NCBI GenBank assembly: GCA_905250115.1
Contig: CAJNOI010000001.1
Span: 256,580-320,579, forward strand
Length of the DNA: 64,000 nt
From: Adineta steineri
Lineage: Eukaryota; Rotifera; Eurotatoria; Adinetida; Adinetidae
Direction: 5' to 3'
Both the position numbers and the translations under genes were made by a program. Positions within the stretch are counted from its first letter, which is position 1, and every line of letters begins with the position of its first letter. Below, piece by piece: positions 38,096 to 50,558 of the stretch. The notes beneath the pieces are model-generated. The model worked only from the letters and a program-made list of their open reading frames with translations, made no database searches and was not told where the DNA came from.

Positions 38096-41000
38096 ATGGA
38101 TATCGACGAAAAATTAGCAAATAATAATGGAATACTACAATATGAAAATGAAATTATTTTACAGTCATATCATGAGGATGGATTACTTATATTAGCCAGG
38201 TAAAATCATAATAATTGGGTATATATGGTTGATAATATTTATTTATTGAAATATCTAGAGGTCTAGGTTTAGAACGCATATTTTGTGAAATGATGAAATT
38301 ATATTGTGCTGAACATAATCTTATATTTATAATGGGTTGTACTGATGTTGAACAAACATATTTTATTGAACAATTAATTAATGATGGTATTGATCCACCA
38401 CCACGTATTGTAACAGCAGATATATCAATACATGATCGAAAAGAACTTTATCTTCATGGTGGACTTTTTTTTGTTACTGCACGGTATTTAATTAAAATTC
38501 AAATACCCTTTTTTTTATTCTATAATTATTTAGTATTTTAACTGTTGATTTATTAACTGATCGTATTCCAATTGATTTAATATCTGGTTTATTAATCTAT
38601 CGTGCTCATCGAATAACAGATTCATCACCTGAATCATTTATAACTCGTTTATATCGTGATAAAAATAAAACTGGTTTTATAAAAGGTTTTAGTGATTCAG
38701 CATTAGATTTTTCACGTGGTTATAATCAATTAGAATGTGTGATGAAAAATTTATTTCTTCGTCATGTTTATCTCTATCCAAGATTTCAAGTAACAATTCG
38801 TTCAACATTTGAACATTGTTCACCAGATGTTATTGAATTACAAGTACCATTAACAGTACTAATGATGGATATACAAATATCATTAACAGAATTAATCAAT
38901 GCATGTTTACAAGAACTTCGTTCATCAACAACATGGCTTGATAATGATATATTAACTGTTGATCAAGCAATATTAAATTCATTTGAACGTTTAATACGTT
39001 TACAATTACAACCAATATGGAATCAAATAAGTATACGAACAAAACAATTATTAAATGATATAAAAACTCTAAGATTATTCGTACTCTATTTAACACAATA
39101 TGATTGTGTGACATTTTATAATGCTGTTCAAGCTGTTTTTATTAACGAAAAATTATATGGTTCACGTGGTAAAACTATGAATTCATCTCAAGGATTAACT
39201 GGTAGTTGGTTATATTTACCAGCTGCTGAAAGATTATTAATGGCATCGAAATCTCGAGTTTTTGGTGAAACAACCAAACGACAATTTCAACAAACAAATG
39301 ATAATGAACAACCCCCAGCTAAACTTGAAGAAAATCCTAAATTAAAACTTGTCTCGGATGTACTTCAAGAAATTCGCGAGAATGAAGATAATAAAACTTT
39401 AGGACCACCAGTGACATTAATTGTTTGTGCAGAAGATCGAGCATGTTCACAATTGAAACAAGTTTATAAAAAATAGATTATTTAATTCTATATTATATTC
39501 ATATTTCTAGTATCTTTTACTAGGTGGAAGAGTTATGCTTGAACGTTTATTAGAACAAACTCTTAATCCACCAACAGCAGCAAATGAAACAACGAAAGTA
39601 CCTGAAACAAAAAAAACAACCGTAAGAATGTATTTCATACTGTCAGAAAATTATCTTTCTTTTGAAATTTTCCAGGGAAAAAAAGCACAAACAGTAAATG
39701 AAGAAACAACAAATGAAAATTCGAGTACAGATGATAATAAACTTGACATCGAAGGGGTAAAATGTCATGTATATAATTAGAATTTATTTATAGAAATTTC
39801 TTTAGATTGAAGGAGGTTACGTAATTGAAGATGATGATGGATCGACATGTCCATCAACAACAATTCTTTATCCATTTAGTGGAAATATTGATAATCATTT
39901 TATTCTTGGAAAAATTTTAATTAAATATCGTCCACGCTTTATTATATTATATGATGCATCATTAACATTTGTTCGACAACTTGAAGTAAGAAAATAATTG
40001 AATTAGAAATATTTTCGAAATTATTATTTTTTTGTAGGTTTTTAAAGCAACAAATCCTAACCATCCATTACGTATTTATTTTCTTCTATATGGAAAATCA
40101 ATTGAAGAACAACGATATTTATTAAGTGTAAAAAAAGAAAAAGAAGCGTTTGAAAATCTTGTTCGAGAAAAAGCTGTATGATTTCACTATTTTTCTTTTT
40201 GAAAAAATATTTTTTTTTAATTTCAAGTCTATGGTAATACCTGAAGAACGTGAAGGACGTGATGAATATAATCCATTATTAAGTCGTGATCCAACACCAG
40301 CTAATCAACAAGCATATGGAACTGGTGCAGTATCTACCATTGATCAAAGTGATACAAGACGTGGTGGTATAATACCAATGACAACTATTTCAAATATTCG
40401 TCCAAAAGTATATCTCGAAAATTATTCTTTTACAAAAATTTGAAATTTTGTTTTTAAGATTATTGTTGATATGCGTGAATTTCGCAGTGAACTGCCATCA
40501 TTAATTTGGAAACGTGGTATTGATATTGAACCAGTAACACTTGAAGTTGGAGATTATATTTTAACACCTGATGTATGTGTTGAAAGAAAAAGTGTTTCAG
40601 ATTTAATTGGTTCACTAAATAATGGTCGATTATATCAACAAGCATTACAAATGACAAGATTTTATAAAAAACCAATGTTACTTATTGAATTTGATCAAAA
40701 ACAAGCATTTCATCTTGCAGTAAAAGAATAACGAAAAAATATATTTTTTTATTTCAGTTTTATTTTCTAATAGAATAAACAACGATATAATTCATCATCA
40801 GAATTTAGTGCACATGATATAACCTCGAAACTAGCTTTATTGACAATGCATTTTCCAAAATTAAAAATTCTATGGTGTCCATCACCTCATGCCAGTGCCG
40901 AATTATTCGAAGATCTTAAAGTAAGAACTAAAAAGATCTTCAAATTATTTATTTCATTTTCGTTTTTTTAAGAGAGATCGAGAAGAACCAGATTCAAAAA

Positions 41001-41359
41001 ATGCGATGTTAGTAACAGCTGAATCTGAATTACTCGATGAAGATGAACGATATAATTCAGTTGTACAGGTATTTGTTTTTGAAACTGAGAATTCTAAAAA
41101 TATTTATTTATTTATTTATTTGAAGGATCTTTTAATTCGTATGCCTGGTGTTACATTTAAAAATTATAAATTAATTATGAATAAAGTTGAAAATTTACGT
41201 GAATTAAGTCAATTAAAAGAAGATGAATTAGTTACAATTATGGGTAATTCTAAACAGGCATCATTACTCTATAATTTTATTCATAAACAAAAAGGTGATC
41301 TTGTTCTTGATATTAAATCAAAGACAACATCAAACAATACTTGGAAAAAACGTCGATAA
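38096..41359 (+). CDS. ERCC4: DNA repair endonuclease XPF (ERCC4)
   Basis: Catalytic half of the XPF-ERCC1 structure-specific nuclease, acting in nucleotide-excision and crosslink repair. Twelve exons: 38096-38199, 38259-38483, 38534-39461, 39511-39621, 39676-39756, 39806-39985, 40038-40175, 40228-40407, 40459-40719, 40774-40920, 40973-41068, 41126-41359; 894 aa, near the human length. The N-terminus is the degenerate SF2 helicase-like region ([28 protein letters not shown]). The nuclease domain holds [15 protein letters not shown] and the active-site ERKSVSD (Glu691-Arg-Lys). The tandem HhH end is [24 protein letters not shown]. Exon 3 ends at a GTTTAT donor, less usual than its neighbours but needed for frame. 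The nuclease appears intact. Confidence 0.95.
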
Positions 41360-41743
41360 AAAAACAAATATTCGTTTATAATTTACTTTTTCTATTTCGT
41401 CTATATGTATATATAAAACTTATTTTTGTGTGTGTGTGTGTGTTTGATAAAGAAAAATGAAAACATTTCGCGAGAGAAATTCAAACAATAAGAATACAAA
41501 GTTATTATTATTTTTAAATAAAGAGAAAGGAAAAGAAAAGAAATAGAAGACTAGAAAAACAAACAAAACAAAGAAATGTGATACGCTTTGGTACATCCTC
41601 ATCGAGACCTATAACAATAAACAACGACAATTGCCTACTAATTAATGTGTCTAGGTCATACATGCCATCGTCTAATTTATTGATGGTATCCTTATGCTCA
41701 TAGATTATAGATGAGAAATAAATCTGACAAGTGAAGTGCAGAA
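41360..41743. other. Convergent spacer ERCC4 / FGF with GT repeat
   Basis: 384 bases between two 3' ends; a GT microsatellite occupies about 41427-41444. No gene seen. Confidence 0.5.
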
Positions 41744-44274
41744 CTAGGGACGACGAGTTCTTCTTGAACGCCATCGACGAGTTGTTAATGGTATGTTTAA
41801 ACTATGTGTAGGACTATAAACATGAACATATAAAGATTTCAAAGGTATTGTTGTGGGAGAAAAGGTAAATCTGCGTATTGACCTAACTGTTGTCGTTGTT
41901 GTTGTTGTGGTGGTGGTGGTGGTGGTGGTAGTAGTAGTGGTTGTTGTAGTTGTCGTTGTTGTTAGAGAAATTCGAAATCGTTGTCGATAGTCACTTATTA
42001 AATTCGGTGTATTATTATTATTTGTTCGATTCGTATTTTTCATTCTCTGTCTTATTGAACTATCTTGCTGATTATTAACTATACGACGTGCAGCAGCTGT
42101 TTCCAAAGATATATCAGTATTGATACGAACAAATGCAAGAAAATTTAAATAATTATCATTATCAAATTTTCTTCTCAACCTTGTATGACACATATGTGAA
42201 ATCGATAAATATCCACGATTTGGATTTTCATAAAAAAGTCGATAAGAATCCCAACGACCAAAATCAATATCAGAACGTTTTGTTTCAAATACACATTGAC
42301 GTTCATTTCTTTCCAACTAAAATGATAATAATAATAATAAATTTGAATTTATTTTCTTTTTGAACTTACAAGTCCAAATAATTGATTATTTTCACCACAA
42401 AGATAACGTTTACTTCCTTTATGTTGTATTAAAAATAGATTAACAGCAATCGGAAGAAATAAAAAGATACCTAGACAAAACAAAATAGATATATAAACAT
42501 ACAACTTGTTTAGATTAATTAATCTTAAAAACTAAATTTAATTATTACTATTATTATTATTCTTATTTTATTATAATTATTCCGAGGCCTTTATATTAAG
42601 TAAAAGAGAATGTCTTGTTTGAGTGAGTCATATTTCTGTTTACTTAAAATGATACTTTCCAGGATAGTATGGGTTGTATATGTATGTGTTAATTTCTCAC
42701 AGTTATATCTACACTTAATGGTAGAACGCGCCAGTCAACAATCTGTAAATAATCGTCATTGATGCAATATATCATCTGTAAAAAAGCGATTCTGTAGCAA
42801 TGCAAATATACATATATACATAAAGACAACAATAGCGACTAACCCTGGAGGCCACCCTCAACTATTATAAATAAAATGTGTATCTGGTTTAATGAGCGTA
42901 TCGACAAGTTTTAGATGACATTTTCGATAAAAAATACTTTTGTCCTATATTTCATGATTAATGAGATATTCTAAGAAAGAAAACTACGAATATTCTATTG
43001 AATAAACAGAAATAGACATATGCTTTATCAAAAATACACAATAACTAAAGAAAATGAAGTCAAAAAAAAATGATTTATGTATTCTTATATTATATAGGTT
43101 AATATTAACTTAAATAACTTAATCATGATTCAAAAAAGAAAAAAAAAGATATAATTAGTTATTTTGTTTTGATTTTATGATAGATGTGTTCTTGTCAATC
43201 AAATTATATATGATCAGCAATGAGACATAAAAGAAGAAAAATAGCCGCTTATAAGCATTTACTTTTTATCGATATTTTACATAAGAGATTATTGATACTG
43301 AATTATATAACTGAATCACATGCTGCTTTTTATCCTTGAGAATCAAGTGTAGTTAGAAAAAATAATATAACTCAGACAACGAACATTTTTTCGACCTTAA
43401 TTTATATCTAGATAGGTCGACAAGATTACATTCTTTTTTGACACCGAGAACATTTATCTTCTAGACAGATTAGTTAATTAAATTGGCATATATTTGTTCT
43501 TAAATATATGTCGAATTGTCGAAGAAGAATAAAATATAGAATATGATAAGTTATCCTTCAAAAGAGAACCTAATAGATAATAGATAACTAATAGATGATG
43601 ACAAGAAAAAAGATTCGTCTTCTTAAATCGTCCGACAAGTGTTTGCTTTATATAATAGACATTGAGAACAATTAGCATCCGCATTTTATTTTATCCTAAA
43701 TATGCCGACAACGAACCAAGGTCGTCATCACATGCGCTAAGTTGCTATGTGTAAATTGACGTAATTATACATATTATCTTTTCGTGTGCATACACACATA
43801 TATATATATACCTCATGGCCTTTCTACTGTCTTCTGTCCTTGTAGTCTAAATAATATAATAGATTATCATTTTAAATAATTCTTACCATCTTTTGTTTCT
43901 TGTGTATCATCTAGATTAGTCACATGTTTAGCATCAACATAACCATCCATGGAACGCATTTGTAATAAACATTGTGTTTTTGATATAATTTTATATGTTG
44001 ATAAAAGTTTTTGTCTTTCATCATATGTATCACGTTGAGCACGTGAACGTTCAAGAAGTGATGTTAAAAATTTTGTATCAGGCGTAATTGATGCTGATGC
44101 TGATGCTGATGATAATGGAGAATGAACAGGATGTCGACGAACATAATGAATATAAGATGGTGAATATACCATATTAGTTGATGAATTTAATTTAAGGAAT
44201 GTTAAATGGAAGAAAAGAAAAAAAAATAAATGTCGAATAGCGACGAATTGTTGATGTATAAAGATGCCAAACAT
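41744..44274 (-). CDS. FGF: Divergent fibroblast growth factor-family ligand with poly-Thr tail
   Basis: Three exons (43887-44274, 42370-42470, 41744-42316), 353 aa. A hydrophobic N-terminal stretch (HLFFFLFFHLTFLKLNSS, after 15 residues) can act as a signal peptide, so the protein is probably secreted. The beta-trefoil core aligns with FGFs: CLLQMRSMDGYVD, then FLFLPIAVNLFLIQHKGSKR, YLCGENNQLFG and ERQCVFETK, with the family's conserved Cys-Val-Phe. The exon borders also fall inside the trefoil core. The C-terminus is unusual: Asn-rich, then about 26 Thr in a row (41888-41965), then a basic Arg-rich end (RRWRSRRTRRP) that could bind heparan sulfate. The 1.4-kb first intron is long for this window. 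Identity rests on a divergent match, so FGF subfamily is open. Confidence 0.72.
41888..41965 (-). repeat. ACN codon repeat coding poly-Thr
   Basis: Interrupted trinucleotide array (ACC, ACA, ACT, ACG units on the minus strand) inside the FGF-like last exon. Mixed synonymous codons suggest selection on the protein or age, not pure slippage. Confidence 0.75.
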
Positions 44275-46827
44275 GGTCTAAATCAACCATGGCGATCCGA
44301 TATTCGCATGTCAAATATAATGTTATACAATGCTCAAGTGCCAATAGAACAATTATACAATGACTATATTGCTAAGGCTGTATAATAATATCTAAAATAA
44401 TATATATATATATATTTCATTAGAAAATGAATCAATAATGTGAAATACTACTCGAATTCAACGTAAATGCTATGCGTAAAAATGTAAGTACAAACTTTCT
44501 CTTATCAAAAAATATTTGATATATGAGAAATATTTCGAAGATCAAACTATAATTTTTACCTGTGTACACAATAATCAGTTGTACGTACGCACCTTGATCA
44601 ATTTTGGAGCAATTTAGCTACTGTTAATTTAAAGTTTATCACGACCGACATATAAAACCGCAAAAAATGGAGAATCAAACTGTGCTCACTATGGTCATAA
44701 TTTCTTTTTTCTATATAATGTTTGCTTTCTAATCAATCTGTAAACGAAACGGGTTTTTTTTCTTCTGTTGTTTAGTGTTCTGATGTTTTTTTTTCTCACT
44801 ATTCATTCACACACACTCTCAGTCACTTATTCGTCAAAATTGAAACTGGATAAAAGAAAAAAAAAGGAAAAAAATGAAACCGATTACCAACACAATACGA
44901 ATCGTAGTAGGAGGAGGAGGGGAAGAAGAAGGAGACCGACTGGCACCACGTCGTTGTCCGTGGGTAAAAGGTTAAATAAACGCCTCCTTCTTTCAGACCT
45001 AATATATACATATGCATATAGATGTATGCACACACGCGCATATATGCGTTCAGTGTATATTTGAATGCATATATATATATGCCTGGAAGAAAGAAATTAT
45101 GATAATTGTTGTAACTTACTAAAGCCTTCTAGCTTCGATTATATGGGAATGGTAAAGAGTAGAAAAGAAGAAGAAGAAAAAAATCTATAATGTATATATA
45201 TTTTTTTGTATGTGCTGGAAGTGACAGAAAAGAAGGGAAAGGAGACAGAGAGAGGGAGAGAGAGAGAGAAAGAGAAGAGGTAATGGATAAAGCTTCTTTT
45301 GCTCTCTTATAATACAGTATATCTAGTTGATTTACAACCTCGTTGGATAATACACAACAGCCCTGAACTGCTGTTACAATGATAGGGAAGTCAGTTTATG
45401 TAATGAAGAAATAAAGAAAAGAAAAAAGATAAAAAGTCTGTTAACAAGCAACACAAAATATGTATATGTATGAGACGTGTCACTCACTCTATTGATCGAC
45501 AGCTGTCTAGACCGTTTCTCTATCTTGGTTAAATTTTATACAATAGATTGGAATAAAAATATGTCTTGTAAATTATTCGTCATTGATATACGAATATATA
45601 AATATACATGTCAAGAGAAAATATAAAAAAATCTCTTATATATAAAATGAAACCATTAAGATATTTCTATATAATGTCTTTTGATTATGAACGATTATAT
45701 TTTTTTGTAATTAATGATCATTACAATAACCTGTTTACTGATCGAAAGACACTTCATCTAGATTTTATGTATAGTGTTGTCTCTATGTGCATGTGCATGC
45801 ACGAAAGGTGCTGCTGTTTGTTGTTGCTATCGTCAACGAGTGACTTCAGCATCCCATTAGGCACATTTTGCGGATGCAAACAGGCATTAGAAACGTTGAC
45901 AAGGACATATACATGCATACTTCTCGAGACAATCATAGAGATGTATGTTTTCGTACGCAATCCATCCTTTCTCTCTTTCACTCGTTGTTTCTATGTCTTT
46001 CAAGTGCTGACAATCAATACAGCAGAATGCGAATTCTTTCGCTGAATACATATGGCATGCGTACATTCGTCTATTTATTTGTAATTTCTTTTTTCAAGAG
46101 TTGAAATGGACAGTTATTCGAAGTATTTTTAGTAATGAAGAAAACTATTTTGCTAATTGTTTTTTCTGTCTATATATTTATGCATGATTTCATTTGAGAT
46201 GCTTTTGATGAAACATTGACCTTTTATCTAATTGAAACTAAGCATATGAATACGTTCGATATTTCTTTATTAATGTTGTATAATGTTCCGTTTTATAAAT
46301 CGTAAATTGATCATAAACAAACTCATTCCAATGACTCAAATCAATCAAAACAAATACAAAAATAAAAGACATTTTTCTTTTTGTTTTTTTTATTCACGTA
46401 TATATATATATATATAATAAAAGAAAGATCATTAATAATAATATAGAAGTATATATATATAGGTCATTTCACACAAAATAATTCATTAGTAACTTATCTG
46501 ATGTCTTTCTACACATAATTGATAAACCGCATATAGAAGTTATTTCGAGTATTAACAAATAATAAATATAACCAACCGAAAATAATTTATTCAAACGTAC
46601 TTTTTGTATATAATGTCATGTATTCTACTAAGAAACCTCATAAGTTTGAAAGAAATAATAAAGATCAAAAAAAAAGAATTTATTAAATCTATTATACATA
46701 AATAAAATATGTAAGATATACATTGAATGTTTTTTTTTGATTTCAAAAATATAAAAATAATAAGTGTATAAAATAAATATTCTCGATTGTATAGATGTTT
46801 TTGAAGAACATTTTTTTGTAATAATAC
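44275..46827. other. Intergenic region between FGF 5' end and first Orai 3' end
   Basis: About 2.5 kb. A GA-rich tract lies at 45242-45280, with TA runs at 44399-44415, 45068-45080 and 46399-46416. No supported exon; likely FGF promoter and enhancers. Confidence 0.4.
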
Positions 46828-47706
46828 TTAAATAATATTTTCAAGATTTGTCATTGCTATGACTGGTGCAGCTTGTTTAGTAAATAGACCACGAGCAATA
46901 GCACCACGTTCAATGATTTCTAAATCTGTTTGATGTAAATGAACTTTTGTTCGAGCAATACGTATATAGAATCCAACAGAGAATAATATAAACGGGCAAC
47001 CAACAATACAAAGTGTTACAATTGCTGATATTGCCGCTGTACGTGAATAACCACTTACTTTGATCCATAAAATAAGGCCAAGTTCAAGTATAAATAAAAA
47101 TAGCCCTAAACCAGTTGAAACAACCCATGCTATTTCAATAAAAATATCCAATGATGACAAAGTTTTTTTATTTTCACTATTCATCCAAACATCACCTTGA
47201 CGTATAACACTTTTTAATTCAGGTAATATACACATTGACATAAGTAAAGCAAGTAAATGAACACCGACAAGTAAACATGAAACAACAACATAACATATAA
47301 GAAGTGCATCACCAGCATTACGACTTGTATATGCATCGAGTGATAATTCAACAATAGCTACCTTGAAAAAATTAAAAAAACGTTGATTTTTTATTATGTA
47401 TATATAAGTATACTAACAATAGCAAATCCGCTAAGTAATGCCGATGTTTCATTAACACTTTCAAGTTTTGATTTACGATAGAAAAGATTATGTAATCGTT
47501 GGTCATCTTGATGTGATTTTCCTAAATATAAACAAACATTTATAATTAAGTTTATATGAACTTTTAGATCTATCTATCGAAATATAATGAGCACCTTTAT
47601 TAGATGGTGATATAATATCTTTATGAGAAGCATTACCAACAACACGCGCACAAAAATGCATCTTTTACGCACCTTTACTGGACACATATAATGAAGCATC
47701 AGACAT
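46828..47706 (-). CDS. Orai: Orai store-operated Ca2+ channel, copy A
   Basis: Plasma-membrane pore subunit of the CRAC channel opened by STIM. Exons 47673-47706, 47418-47521, 46828-47361; 223 aa with this first exon. Four membrane segments are visible. TM1 contains the signature TSALLSGFAIVAIVELSLDA with pore Glu51 on the exon 3 side. Then VGVHLLALLMSMCILPEL (TM2), IEIAWVVSTGLGLFLFILEL (TM3) and a TM4 ending FSVGFYIRIARTKV. The cytosolic end carries QTDLEIIERGAIARG, the STIM-binding helix. A second phase-compatible first exon exists at 47595-47661. The gene is a tandem paralogue of copy B, with which it shares exon structure and near-identical TM segments. Confidence 0.92.
47595..47661 (-). 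CDS. Orai: Alternative first exon of Orai copy A
   Basis: ATG at 47661 opens MHFCARVVGNASHKDIISPS and reaches a GTGCTC donor with one leftover base, the same phase as the main first exon. It sits between that exon and exon 2. Splicing would yield a 234-aa form with a different cytosolic N-terminus. Confidence 0.55.
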
Positions 47707-49223
47707 CTTTACTTTTGATCTATAGAGTCTTTGATGTGGATCAATAAGATAAGATTAAGCATATAAATCTAACTTGTTGAATTCATTTTCTTCTATAATA
47801 ATATTCTTCTATTTATTAAACAGAAAATTAATTGTCTTTGACCTATACTAGATATTCTATTGAAGATACAAAGAATGATTTTTTTCCTTCTTTGTTTATA
47901 TACAAATAAAAAGTCATCTATCATACTTCAAATAGCATGCCATTTCATTATCGTCTGCTTCTTTTTCGCACTTGAGATTCGTCTAAAATAGTAGAATATC
48001 AATCACGTGTATTTAAATATTTTAATTAACATATATGAAGAAGATCATTGATCTTTCCGAAGAATAACACTTAGATGATATTTTTTATTAAATTGATTTA
48101 CAAATGAATCACTTTACAAACGAATGGCTTCTGTATTATAAGATCGAAAACTTTAAAAGGCTTCTGAGAACTGGAAGGATTTCGTTACATTTTGAAGTCT
48201 TCAAAAAACATCGAACCATTCCAGATATTTTTGAAGACACGTACAATGTCCGTTGTGTATTATTTTTGAGTCACTACAATCAATAATAATAATAATGTAC
48301 CTTTAACAAATGGAATTATTTTTGATGTTGTTTTTTCCTTGATATGCTTATAATTGGAATAGAAGAAAAGCGTTTGAAAATATGAATATTTCTCTTAGAC
48401 TAAGAAATTTATGTTTCATTGCTTATTTCAATTAAAAATGTAAATAGAAATAATTTCTAATCTTGTACAGTTCATTGATTGAATACATTCCGAATAAAAA
48501 CACAGATATTTTTCTAAATCCTTTTCTTTTATTAATAGTAAATAATCTTACAAATCGACTAGTTCCAAACCGTTCTAAGATTATGAAGCTATATATATTG
48601 TCAATAACGATCTGTTCATCATTATAAAAATAAAAGCATATTTATATCAATAATATCATCGAAAACTAAATAAAGGACAATCAACAAAGCATAATATTTG
48701 AATATAATTCAGTTTGTTATGAAGTAGGCTATTTCAATAAAATATGCCTTGAGGTGAAAGGCTACCTCAAAACTATTGAAAATGTTTTTCGTACTCAAGT
48801 AGTATATGAAAAATTGTCATACAAAAAGGTCATCATCATATTTTTTTGTTATTCTTAATTTAAATAAAAGGATTTACAATCATATAACTATTCATATCTT
48901 TGATCAATGTATTCGAGTGAAAACAGGCTACATACTCAATAAACTTACATTAGACAATATAATTGATCTGATATTGACAATACATAGAAGTTAAATTTTA
49001 TTTTTATGACGTCAATCCAATCATTATTATTTTGAATAGAATAAACAATGATGATATGCAGGTAATAGATGTCGACTCTTACATCTATGAATCATTTTCA
49101 AATTTGATGTAATATGTGTAACGTGTCATGTAAAAAGATTATTCAGAATAAATTCATTTCTCATTTTGATGAAAATATTATATTTGTTAAATTTCGTAGT
49201 AAATCATTACTAACTATATCTAT
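47707..49223. promoter_or_regulatory. Divergent region Orai A (-) / PhyH (+)
   Basis: About 1.5 kb with no supported exon. It contains a two-step hairpin at 48733-48780 reported as its own feature. Promoters of both flanking genes should lie here. Confidence 0.4.
48733..48780. other. Nested inverted repeat (hairpin)
   Basis: Outer arms TTCAATA/TATTGAA enclose inner arms TTGAGGT/ACCTCAA with an 8-base loop. The arms are perfect over seven pairs each. It could be a small structured RNA or a regulatory palindrome. Confidence 0.45.
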
Positions 49224-50429
49224 ATGGGTAATACAGAAAGTAATTCTTTATTAAAACCATTAGATATTCATTTATCACCTGGTAATGATGAAATATTTCA
49301 ACCAGCACCTCTTCCACTAGATTCTGATGGATTTATTATTAGTTTTAATGTTGAACAACAAGAAGAAATATTAACATTTTTTGAAAAACATGGAGTAGTT
49401 GTTGTATCGAATGTATTGACTGATGAACAATGTCAACGTAGTGTTGATGAAGTATGGCTTTTTTTACAGGAAATGTATAATCAAAATATTGATCGAAATA
49501 AACCAGAAACATGGAGTTTTGGATGGCCTAGTTTTTCAAAAATGGGAATCGTTGGAAATGAACGTTGGTTATATCCTCAAGCATGTGATAATCGACAAAA
49601 TCCAAATATTTATCAAGTATTTCGAACATTATTAGGTGAAAATGAATTAATTGTAAATATTACTAGAGCTGGATTAATGCGTCCAACAAAAAATATTTTC
49701 TTTTCGTCACTCAATAAAACAGAAGATCGAGAAGAATGGAAAACAATCTCAGAATGGCTTCATTTAGATATGAATCCATTAACAGGTCGAGCAACTACTT
49801 ATGGATTCGAACATGTTGGTGAAGGTCATTTTGATAGTAGTAAGAATCCAGATGCAGCAATAAATAATCCAGTTAATAATGGTATGCGTATTAGAAAATT
49901 ACAAGGAATATTAGCTTTAGCTGATTGTCGAGAAGAAGATGGTGGTTTTCATGCAGTCCCTGGTTTTCAACATTTTATTGAAACCTGGACGAAACAGAAT
50001 AAGCAAATATGTATAGATGCAAATGAATCAGGAGATCCAACTACAGTTCAAATTCCACAAGATGATCCTATTCGACAATACATACAACGAATGCCAATTC
50101 GTAAAGGGTCTTTACTTGTCTGGGATTCTCGTTTACCACATGGAAATTTTCCAAATAATTCCTCTAGTATGAGAATTGTTCAATATTTACATATGGCACC
50201 AGTCAATGATGAAGCAATTCGTTCATTTCCATTATCAAAAGATGATTTACCATCAACATTTCATCTTACTGATTTAGGAAAAAAATTATATGGATTCAAA
50301 TCATGGGAATCAAATATTGCAAAAAAACGTTTTCGAGAAGAAAGAAATCCACAAGTATTAGAACGTGTTCAATATGAAAGAAATGCAAGAAATGTTATAA
50401 AAACTGCCGGATTAACATCACAAAAATAA
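49224..50429 (+). CDS. Phytanoyl-CoA dioxygenase (PhyH) family protein, intronless
   Basis: Fe(II)/2-oxoglutarate-dependent oxygenase fold; 401 aa in one exon, unlike every other gene of this size in the window. Iron ligands are visible: HLD at 180-182 (EWLHLDMNP) and the distal His306 (SRLPHGNFP); Arg317 (SMRIVQYLHM) fits the 2-oxoglutarate salt bridge. DGGFHAVPGFQ is typical of the family. The substrate cannot be inferred; family members hydroxylate acyl-CoAs, alkaloids or small metabolites. The start MGNTESNS matches an N-myristoylation signal (Gly2, Ser6), suggesting membrane attachment instead of a peroxisomal location. It lies between the two Orai copies on the opposite strand, ending 129 bases from Orai B's 3' end. 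AATAAA follows at 50485-50490. Absence of introns hints at retroposition or horizontal transfer. Confidence 0.88.
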   Translation: MGNTESNSLLKPLDIHLSPGNDEIFQPAPLPLDSDGFIISFNVEQQEEILTFFEKHGVVVVSNVLTDEQCQRSVDEVWLFLQEMYNQNIDRNKPETWSFGWPSFSKMGIVGNERWLYPQACDNRQNPNIYQVFRTLLGENELIVNITRAGLMRPTKNIFFSSLNKTEDREEWKTISEWLHLDMNPLTGRATTYGFEHVGEGHFDSSKNPDAAINNPVNNGMRIRKLQGILALADCREEDGGFHAVPGFQHFIETWTKQNKQICIDANESGDPTTVQIPQDDPIRQYIQRMPIRKGSLLVWDSRLPHGNFPNNSSSMRIVQYLHMAPVNDEAIRSFPLSKDDLPSTFHLTDLGKKLYGFKSWESNIAKKRFREERNPQVLERVQYERNARNVIKTAGLTSQK

Positions 50430-50558
50430 AGCCTCTTTCTATTTTTTTATGTATAAAATATTTCCGTTGATCTATATAAAAACAAATAAAATAATTTATC
50501 TATCTATGTATAATTAATTTATACATTTCTTTTTATTTTTGTTGTGAATTTATATTCA

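Noticed and set aside
44768-46104. Several ORFs of 70-145 codons between FGF and Orai
   Set aside because: Low complexity, overlapping on both strands, no splice structure or family motif.
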